Part shown: one piece after another, positions 56,893 to 64,000 of the stretch
Layout: each line of letters opens with the position of its first letter
Numbering within the stretch: position 1 is the first letter of the stretch
Assembly: GCA_015832175.1 (NCBI GenBank)
Contig: WJXW01000007.1
Coordinates: 806,001 to 870,000, forward strand
Direction: 5' to 3'
Length of the DNA: 64,000 bases
Source: Paraphaeosphaeria minitans
Taxonomy: Eukaryota > Ascomycota > Dothideomycetes > Pleosporales > Didymosphaeriaceae
The notes under the pieces: generated by a model
Told to the model about the DNA's origin: nothing
The model's input: the letters and a program-made list of their open reading frames with translations, nothing else
Database searches by the model: none
Program-made: the position numbers and the translations under genes

Positions 56893-59535
56893 TTAGAAGA
56901 TGTCGAACCCCGGGTTCATCGTCACGCTGATGGGCTCAATCTGCGAAAACGTCGAGTACATCTCGCTCGACATGTCCAGCAGGTTGAGCCCCAGCCCGTC
57001 GTCCATCTCGCCGCCCAGATAGGGCATGTCCGAATGAGCGGCAGGTCCCGACCGATCGGATGGTCCGTGGGCTGCGGAAAACGTGTTCATCGTCGTCGGG
57101 GCGTCCATGGGGAGAGGCAGGACCGGGTGGGTTGGGCCCGAAGGATTTCCGCCTGCGCCAGGGTTCATCGGCGAGGACAGCACGGGCATGGTATGGATGC
57201 CGAGGGCGGTGAGCTCGCGTGCTATGAGGTCCGACGCGGTTGCGATGACTTGGATGTGGTCAGTAAAGCGGCCCCGGGTCTTTGGACTGAGGGTGCGTAG
57301 ACGTACCAGGACTCGTGTCCCGCAGGCGATCCAGCGCCCCCACGCAGAACGCAAGCCGTTCCAGCGTGCTGGGCGCCGCGTGGCCCAGCGCCTGCACTTC
57401 GAGCAGAAAGATGGATGCCGCGGTGTAGACGCTGTAGGCTAGGCTCAAGACTGCGTGGCCGTCGCCGAAGGTGCGCTTGTAAAGGTCGAACAGTGCGATG
57501 ATGGATGTCGCGGACGACACGCATTGGACTAGTGGATTGTCTTCTGTCGTCTGGCCAGCTAAGTCTGCCTCGCGACTCAACTTCAACTTCGCGCGGTTCG
57601 TTAGGATGTTGATGGTGTGGAAGAGGCAGCTACTTCTGTTAACCAAGTCCCTCCCTCGATTGAAGCTGTACGTACTTCAGCGTCACGATGTGACTTGGTG
57701 GACACTCCAACTCCGCGTCTGACACGTTGATCTTCAAGTGCTCTGGCAAATCTCTCCACCAATCCCTTAGCTTCCCGCTCTGCGCGTCCGCGCACTTGTA
57801 CGCTTGCGACCGGGGCAGCTCCCGCGAGGGGTTGTGCAGGTTTATCAAGATCTCATTCAGAATCTCAGCGAGCGCGCACATTTGGATGAAGCAGGATATG
57901 GAGTGTGCCTGCTTGGGGCGGTACGTGGTCGAGGGGAGGCCGTGTGGCGTCCAGGGCTCGATCTCCGCCGTGTCGTCCACTACCCACACGGTCAAAACCA
58001 CGAAACAGCAAGAGGGGGGGACACCGTACTCAACACCCTCGGCGGACTTATCTCCGAGTTCTGCAGTATGGGCGAGCGCCCAAAGTACAGACTGATCAGC
58101 TTGTCCCAGAAATAACAGCTCCAGTAGAGCCGATTCCGGATCTCGATGTCTTCCGCCGAGAGATGGCCTGCGCTCGCGTATTTCTTACCATCCACGCAGA
58201 TGCCCATGTCATCTATCAACCGAAACGCCATCCCGCTGTACAGCCAGGCTTGCGTTCTGTTGCCGCTGCCGCACTGCTGCGCGCTGAGGAGGAGCAGGGC
58301 CTGCACGGTGGGGATCTTGCTGTGGCCGTGCTGCACATCGGAGAAAAGGTCCCGGACGGCGTTTTTGGCGAAGATGGCGCCGTTGTCGAAGGGGGTGAGG
58401 AGGGCGGACATGCCGGGTTCGCCGCGGCACCAGCGGACCGAGTGGAAGAGGACGGCGTTGAGGAGGGCCTGGGAGAAGTAGGGTCCTCCCGTCTTCATGT
58501 CACCTGGGCGCATGGCATTAGTCGCCGGCGTTTTGAGTGGTCTACTTGGAGGTACGCACGAGTGAAGGCTGGTCGGTAGACGAAGTTGAACAGCGGCTGG
58601 ACCCAGCAGAAGTGCGAGTCCAAAAGCCATCGAAACGGCTCCTGAGTATTCGTAAGCGCCACGTGAAGCAGTCCACAACGGGGTCACGAACTGGAATGTC
58701 TGCAAGTCTTTCGTACGCTCTTTCCCGCCAAGCATTGTTCACGAGGTTTTCCTTGTCGGACTCAGTTTGATAGGCTGCGTGGTTTCGATTGATTGCTTGG
58801 AGATGCGTGCTATCAGGTAGTTGGAAAAGGCTTGTAGAGCCGTGGTATGAGAGCCGTCCATCTGCTTCGATTCTCAATGCTTCCACCGCCCGGGGCGGAC
58901 TAGGGCTTGGATGGCTTTCAGATGCTGAGGCCAGAGCTTCTGGAGCATCGTTTTTTGCAGGTTTTATTTGGTTCCGGGCTTGTTCTGCTTGCAGAAGGGC
59001 GGCTTGGAGCTGCTCAACGCGTTGTTCGAGCCGCTGTGTGTAGGATAGCGTTGGGGATCTACAAGCATGAGCCTCTTGTGCCTTGTCATAATGACTGAAA
59101 GATTCTGTGCTTCAAAGGCTACAACGGATACAAGTATTGAAAGCCGCATGCCATAGTACCCGCCCTGAAGGCGGAGCAGCAGCCTCCCATCAACAAGAGA
59201 CGACATAACAGCGAGACAATAGTGAATGCATGTAGGCATGCCAGAATCGCGTGATCATAACGCAACCTGGGGTAACACGGTCTGTGTAGTAGGTTGTACG
59301 AAACGAAATGATGAAGGGCTAGTTCGATTCTCTTACAATTTGTAGACACAAGTATCCTCTCTCGCTTTGCATCGATTGCAAACCGGGTGATTGGCATCGC
59401 ATTTCACCTGCAACAATGATGAGCTTCAGAAAACACCTCTTTGCACGGCGAACCACTTGCCTTTCGTTTCCGGCAGGCCTCACACGAAAAAGCGCTCTTC
59501 TTCGGATTTCGCTTTTGGACCGCCGCACTCTCCAT
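56893..59535 (-). CDS. Zn2Cys6 fungal transcription factor with Fungal_trans domain
   Basis: Eight exons: 59535-59461, 59407-59337, 59058-58692, 58641-58560, 58503-58030, 57979-57676, 57629-57307, 57248-56893. They sum to 2052 nt, 683 residues, open throughout. The zinc cluster spans the first intron: SCEACRKRK joined to VKCDANHPVCNRCKAREDTC, spacing C-2-C-6-C-6-C-2-C-6-C. That intron has a GC donor (AAG|GCAAGT). A coiled coil follows (YTQRLEQRVEQLQAALLQAE), then the middle homology region: LLDSHFCWVQPLFNFVYRPA, YFSQALLNAVLFHSVRW, AWLYSGMAFRLIDDMGI and RLYWSCYFWDKLISLYFGR. The C-terminus is Met/Pro/Gly-rich and acidic, a likely activation region. The nearest transporter and hydrolase genes may be targets. 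The 278-nt second intron is the least certain point. Confidence 0.88.
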
Positions 59536-60425
59536 GGCTCATCGACTTTGCTTCGGAATTGCTTTCGCTTGCGAGTAAGTCTCGGTCATGTTCCGTAGTC
59601 GAAGCTCCCCCGGCGTGGAGAGGTTGGGGCTGGGAGGACAGTATGCCGAGTACGTTGCGGAGAAGTTTTTAGCCTCGGGCAATGTCCGACTCCCTCCGCT
59701 GATCGGTGCGAAGGTCCAGCGGCTAGGCCTATTCCGGCGTGGGCCATCTCCATGAGGCCCTACCTATTCGATCACATTTGTTCATGGTCTCGTTCCCTCT
59801 CTTCGCTCGGTAGCTGCATCCTGGTCTCAGCCACCAGTTCGCCCACCTCGTTGCGTCCTTCGTGGCTCATGTAATGTCGACGGCATCCACGAAACCGATG
59901 TCATATCACATATTCCCTTATTTACCGTAGTAGAAGCAATAGCGCATTCTGTTTGGAGGCCACAACCTTTCTTGATCTCTGTTCTCGTGTATTTTCCATC
60001 CATTGCGGATAGCAATTCGAAGACCTGAGATTCTATGTCCTCCAGGTGGGCGTCATTCGCTTGTTTGATAGCCAGCTCGTTCTTCTTGTGACCCGCGAAG
60101 GTCGACGGCTTATCTTGATGCATTCAGGATCTGATGCAGCTGTCGGTCCCCCTCGCTTGAGCCGACAGCGTCAGTTTCGTGAGTTTGCGAAAAGGTCGAT
60201 CCATAGTCGAAACAACAATTACTCGAACAACAGTAAAGAAGACAAAAGGAGTGATGAAGTGCAAATGTGGAGGATGGGAATGCAGGCAGAGACAGTGCTA
60301 TCCGAGAATCGTTAGTCGAGGACAATCTGCACTGTCATTTTGGTTCTCACGTTGAAACGCGTCCCAGCGTGGTGAAACACTGTTTTTTTACCCAGAAACA
60401 ACAAAATCTGAATTACCATCATAAT
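59536..60425. other. Intergenic, no gene confirmed
   Basis: Contains the promoter side of the Zn2Cys6 gene. A 98-residue frame at 59827-60123 (-) has a protein-like opening (HLEDIESQVFELLSAMDGKY) but no homology I can name, and random sequence after it; I do not call it a gene. Confidence 0.4.
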
Positions 60426-62089
60426 CTACGCAAGAGGGTCGCTATGGCGTTGCTCAACGCTGTACTTTACATCGCCTTTCCCCTCGTACGACTCACTAAA
60501 GTCATTGCGCGGGGCCAGTTTCGACTTCCAGCACTTGTACCATGTGTGATCGAAAAGTTCGGGCATGCGCTCCAACGGCACACCCTTGGTCTCAGGTGCC
60601 CACAAGCCCAGCACGACGACTCCAATTGCACAGATCAGGGCCCAGAACACGTACGCACCCCATTTGTCGAGCGCAGTCAGCATGACCGGTGTCACTCGCA
60701 CAACAGCGAATTGGTAGAACCAGTGAAGTGCCATGGTGGTCGCGTATGCGAAACTGCGAGCTTTGGTCGGGAAGATTTCCGTCCCGTAGATGTATGGGAT
60801 TGTGCACAGGCCGACAGACCAGCCCATCGCATAGACGAACACCGATGCGATTGCAGCATCGGATGCGCGTTGATTTCCTTGGCCGATAGCACCGAAGTAA
60901 ATGGCCATGTAAATGTGACTGATGCCTTGAAGGATCAGGCCGGCTAGCATGCAGCGTCTGCGACCGAGCCTGTCGATGAGACCCCAGGCGAAGACCATGG
61001 TTATGAATAGCTTTACTAGACCGTAGGCTCCAGATGTGATGAGCGAAGTTTCGGATCCCTTCACACCAGCGTACTGAAAAATGGTGGAGATGTAGTAGGT
61101 GATTCCATTGCCACCTGAAGTACCAAGTCAGCAAAGCCAATTCTACTACGAACAAACGTTATGTCTTACCTGTCCATTGGGCAATGGTATGTAGTGCAAC
61201 CACGAGGAGATATCGGCTCCGCAGGTTAGGGTCTGTGAAGCATTCCTTCGCAATCTGCGGCATAGAGGTTGTGGACATCTCGAGGAGTGCGTTCGCCTCC
61301 AGTTCGATCTGTTTGTACTCGCCCATGAGGGCTGGGTCATCGTGAGACATTCCTCGAAGACGAGCAAGCGCGGCGATGCAGTCATCTCGGCGACCTCGCG
61401 TGGCTAACCACCGAGGACTCTCCGGAAGCAACCACGAGGCGATGAGGCAGAAGCCCATTGGGATCAACGGGATCATCTGAACGATTTGCCACTGCGCCCT
61501 GCTTTGTGCCATGTGCTTGCTGACTCCGTAATTGATGAAGAAGCCTAAAGACAGGAAGGACAGCAAGATCACCATGTACATGCTGGTCACCATTCCTCTG
61601 GACTTCGTCGGTGCAATTTCGGATAGGAAGAGCGGTGAAATGACTGTGAGGCCACCTGCGCCGAGACCTGCCCATATTCTGGCAAAGAGAAGAAATCCGA
61701 AAATGCCAGACGAGAAGACCTGCATTAGGATGCCGCTGGCCCATACCAGTACTGCGATTCTGTACGACCATAGTCTTCCGGCCTTGTCATTGAGGATATA
61801 GGCAATTATTGCGCCAAATGCGGCTCCGAGAACACCGAAAGAGCTGATGTTGGCAGTGCGATTGGCAAGTCCGGTTGCGTTGCCGACCCAGAGGTTTTTG
61901 TTGAGGCCATAATCGGCCTTGAAAGCTGGCAAGTTCACGCTTGCACTGAAGCCTCCTTCATCGTAACCTGCATCCACTTGTGAGTGCTTATCAAATTTTT
62001 TGGGGGCTGCACATACCTTTTGGGATACCTCCAGACGCCAATACGATGACAGCAAGCAAGTAGAAGGGAGAAATCTTCGGAGCCATCAT
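60426..62089 (-). CDS. MFS transporter of the sugar/quinate type
   Basis: Proton-coupled uptake transporter of the sugar porter family (2.A.1.1). Exons 62089-62017, 61967-61170 and 61114-60426 total 1560 nt, 519 residues. Twelve hydrophobic segments are present, with sugar-porter marks: GYDEGGFSASVNLPAF in the first loop, NDKAGRLWSYRIAVLVWASG, RIWAGLGAGGLTVISPLFLS, EIAPTKSRGMVTSMYMV, LLPESPRWLATRGR, GLIDRLGRRRCMLAG, YGTEIFPTKARSFAYA and APETKGVPLERMPELF. The pattern fits fungal quinate- or pentose-permease-like proteins, but the substrate is not readable from sequence. It is divergent from the amidohydrolase, with 469 bp between starts, and lies next to the Zn2Cys6 gene, suggesting uptake of the hydrolase's substrate or precursor. 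Introns of 49 and 55 nt are canonical. Confidence 0.93.
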
Positions 62090-62558
62090 GGTGGCAATTG
62101 AGGGAAAAGAATGATCAAGATTGCTGGCACTACTGTGGCGGAAGACGACAATATATGCAGTGCGCACGCTATATTGCACCTGGGGAATACTTCCGGGGTA
62201 TGGGGACCGCCACGGCGCGGAGGTAAACTGGTGTCGTGTGGAACTGGAGAAGGTTGCCTCCCTGATTAGTGCCTCACGTGTCGCAAAATCGGTTATTTCC
62301 CCCCGATTATTCGGTCAACTTCCGTGCCCTAAAAAGGGGGATCAGAGGCACCATAACGATGGAATTTACAGTGGGGGTTTTTTCTGATAATATTGTTGCG
62401 CTGTACAGGTTTATTTTCATCCCGGCATTGCACGAAGAGGCCCACCGCAAATACCCACAATGATATGCCGAGCGGGTCGTAGAGGGCTCTTATATACTCG
62501 CTGTATTGGCCACACGTGGTATTGGTAGGTAACTTTGCACCCTCCCTTTGTGCTCAGT
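62090..62558. promoter_or_regulatory. Shared promoter with two CGG..CCG palindromes
   Basis: Between the transporter (-) and the amidohydrolase (+). CGG-N10-CCG occurs at 62290-62305 and CGG-N7-CCG at 62312-62324, 6 bp apart. Such inverted CGG triplets are typical binding sites for dimeric Zn2Cys6 factors. A TATATA word at about 62492 lies about 65 bp upstream of the hydrolase ATG at 62559. Confidence 0.55.
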
Positions 62559-63554
62559 ATGTCTTCGCAAAGGAATGGCCTCACTTACCTCATCAGATGT
62601 TTGATCAATCACGTCCTGACTCGGTTCTTCAGGCCTGCAAAATCCTACCTTCAACCGCTACAACGGTCGGCTCAACTCCACGACAATGCTTCACCACTTT
62701 CAATACTCTCCCGAAGAATGCCTGCAGGAGCATGGGACTGCCATATGCACGTCACTTCACCGGAATATCCGCTTGCTGCAGATGCAGCGTACGTTCCTTC
62801 GCTGCACAACTTGCAGCACGCAATGAAGTTCGAAAGTACTATTGGAATCTCCAAAATTGTCCTGGTCCAGCCCTCGATCTACGGCGATGACAATTCTTGC
62901 CTCCTGCATGCACTCAAGGCAATAGGACCCGGCGATGGTCGCGGCGTTGTCGGCATAGATCCCGACACGATTGATATGTCCACGCTTCAAGCATGGCATA
63001 AGCTGGGCGTTCGAGGAGTGCGTCTAAATCTCAAATCAACTGATGTGAAAATCACAGAAGAGTCGCTCAAAGATCTGCTGAAGCGCTACGCAGATGTCAT
63101 AAGACCTCTCGGCTGGGTTCTTGAGCTCTTCATTGGCATGGAGTCGATACCAATCCTTGAAAGCGTCGCCGGAAGTCTTGGAGTACGAATAGTCATTGCG
63201 CATTGCGGTGCCCCGCAACTGCCCTCGGTCGATGACAAGATGTGCCCATTAGATCCCTACAAACTACACGGATTTCAATCGCTGGTCAACTTGTTACGAG
63301 ATGGAAATACTTGGATTAAATTTTCAGCGGCATATCGATTTGACCCGAACCCGGAGATGCGCGGCATCGAAGCCATCGCCCGCGAGCTGTTAAAGAAAGC
63401 AGGGAGCAGAGTAGTCTTTGCGTCAGACTGGCCACACACACGGTTTGACGGGCTCGACGTACGGCCATTCGTCGAGCGATGCATGGAGTGGACAGATGCC
63501 GCTGGCCTGACAGAAGAAGTGTTTTCACTAAACGCACAAGAGCTTTGGAAATGA
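62559..63554 (+). CDS. Amidohydrolase, 2-pyrone-4,6-dicarboxylate lactonase-like
   Basis: Metal-dependent TIM-barrel hydrolase of the amidohydrolase superfamily, closest in pattern to LigI-type lactonases that open 2-pyrone-4,6-dicarboxylate in lignin-monomer breakdown. The strand-1 metal motif is GAWDCHMHVTSPEYPL. Further marks are KIVLVQPSIYGDDNSCLLHA, VRGVRLNLKST, VIAHCGAPQLPS (strand-6 His) and VVFASDWPHTRFDG (strand-8 Asp). The ATG at 62559 gives 331 residues, of which about 53 precede the domain (NHVLTRFFRPAKSYLQPLQR). They look like a mitochondrial presequence or a dispensable leader. The ATG at 62718 (MPAGAWDCHMHV) would give the usual family length of 278. No intron. The true substrate may be another lactone or cyclic acid. 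Confidence 0.85.
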   Translation: MSSQRNGLTYLIRCLINHVLTRFFRPAKSYLQPLQRSAQLHDNASPLSILSRRMPAGAWDCHMHVTSPEYPLAADAAYVPSLHNLQHAMKFESTIGISKIVLVQPSIYGDDNSCLLHALKAIGPGDGRGVVGIDPDTIDMSTLQAWHKLGVRGVRLNLKSTDVKITEESLKDLLKRYADVIRPLGWVLELFIGMESIPILESVAGSLGVRIVIAHCGAPQLPSVDDKMCPLDPYKLHGFQSLVNLLRDGNTWIKFSAAYRFDPNPEMRGIEAIARELLKKAGSRVVFASDWPHTRFDGLDVRPFVERCMEWTDAAGLTEEVFSLNAQELWK

Positions 63555-63579
63555 TACAGCCAGCTTTCCTCCAGACTCT

Positions 63580-64000
63580 TCACCACTTATCCGTCGGCAA
63601 CTTGATTCGATACTCCAAAAACTCCGACTGTCCGAACGTGTCGTAGAGCTTCCTTGCGGCAATGTTCTCGTTCTGCGTCGACCAGTAGTACTTGGAGCAG
63701 CCTCTCTCCTGGGCAACCTGGCCGCACGCCACGATCAGCTTCCTACCATAGCCTTTCCCACGGATGTCAGGATTGACGAATAGATCTGTTTGTCTCAGCA
63801 AAAGCTCGTCAAGAGAAACGCGGGGTAATGTACCGTTCAAATAGCAAACAGGCTTGTCCGACCAAGAGGACGTATGGAAGAGATAGTGCGCAATGCCATT
63901 CAACGTCCCGCTCTCCTCGCGAAGGGCAAACGCATGCAAGTCGCCTTGCGGGCCGATAATCCGGTTGAAGGTTTTCTCATACTGCGCCTCGGGAATCGAT
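63580..64000 (-). CDS. GNAT-family N-acetyltransferase, 5' end outside the window
   Basis: The minus-strand frame is open to the right edge (IPEAQYEKTFNRIIGPQG) and ends at 63580 with LPTDKW, so the N-terminus is cut off. The acetyl-CoA pyrophosphate loop is clear in VNPDIRGKGYGRKLIVACGQ (RxxGxG), preceded by LDELLLRQTDLFV (strand 4) and followed by CSKYYWSTQNENIAARKLYD (strand 5 and helix). This is the common small GNAT architecture. The substrate, a small amine or amino acid by family, is unknown. Only 25 bp separate its stop from the amidohydrolase stop, so the two transcripts must overlap at their 3' ends. Confidence 0.88.
   Translation of the reverse strand, partial: SIPEAQYEKTFNRIIGPQGDLHAFALREESGTLNGIAHYLFHTSSWSDKPVCYLNGTLPRVSLDELLLRQTDLFVNPDIRGKGYGRKLIVACGQVAQERGCSKYYWSTQNENIAARKLYDTFGQSEFLEYRIKLPTDKW

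Noticed and set aside
58642..58691. Apparent frameshift in the Zn2Cys6 gene between LADIP and EPFRWLLDSH, first read as a pseudogene lesion
   Set aside because: A 50-nt GT..AG intron (GTTCGT..ACTCAG) removes it and restores both phase and family-like sequence; all eight exons stay open.
59827..60123. 98-residue minus-strand ORF with a protein-like start
   Set aside because: No homology recognised and the latter part looks random; left unannotated.

Overview
The window reads as nuclear DNA of a filamentous ascomycete (Pezizomycotina), most likely a dothideomycete, although the class is inference. Genes carry short introns of about 46-280 nt with GT(A/G)NGT-like donors and CTNAC-type branch sites. 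Several families seen here are typical of such fungi: a multifunctional peroxisomal beta-oxidation enzyme ending in SKL, a KRE9-type wall protein, a Pho80-type cyclin and a Zn2Cys6 regulator. Gene bodies are separated by long stretches rich in simple repeats, especially TAGG/CCTA tetranucleotides. I rebuilt exon structures by hand from splice sites and reading frame. Where a total length is given, the exons join into one open frame without internal stops.

Left part (0-16.9 kb): a PrpF-family isomerase gene (-), a conserved fungal membrane-anchored protein with a suspected 3' frameshift (+), class II cAMP phosphodiesterase (-), repeat arrays, then elongation factor eEF1B-gamma (-) and mitochondrial ribosomal protein uS9m (+), which diverge from a 261 bp promoter. 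A Q/P-rich fungal protein of unknown function follows at 15.5-16.9 kb. From 16.9 to 22.3 kb I can support only one weak small Cys-rich ORF.

Middle part (22.3-36.1 kb): MATE efflux transporter (-), a decayed glutathione S-transferase (+), a small secreted Pro/Gly/Thr-rich protein (-), and a monocarboxylate-type MFS transporter (-) divergent from the replication gene ORC4 (+). ORC4 converges on the peroxisomal MFE-2 enzyme (-).

Right part (36.1-64 kb): a long gene-poor tract with a LaeA/TAM-like methyltransferase at 40.2-41.2 kb, a secreted GDSL (CE16-like) esterase, a relic of an alkaline phosphatase C-terminus, a BTB/POZ protein, an intronless secreted GH89 alpha-N-acetylglucosaminidase, a block of 23-26 bp minisatellites, a Pho80-like cyclin and a KRE9/KNH1-like secreted protein. 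At the right edge stands a possible catabolic group: an eight-exon Zn2Cys6 regulator (-), an MFS sugar/quinate-type transporter (-), a divergent PDC-lactonase-like amidohydrolase (+) and a GNAT acetyltransferase (-) running off the window. The transporter and hydrolase share a promoter with two CGG..CCG palindromes, so this is the best candidate for a small, locally regulated pathway.

I saw no tRNA, rRNA, CRISPR array or intact transposon. Nothing here is clearly an undescribed system. The most check-worthy items are the right-edge gene group, the GC-AG intron inside the zinc cluster, the two gene relics and the blockwise-diverged minisatellites.
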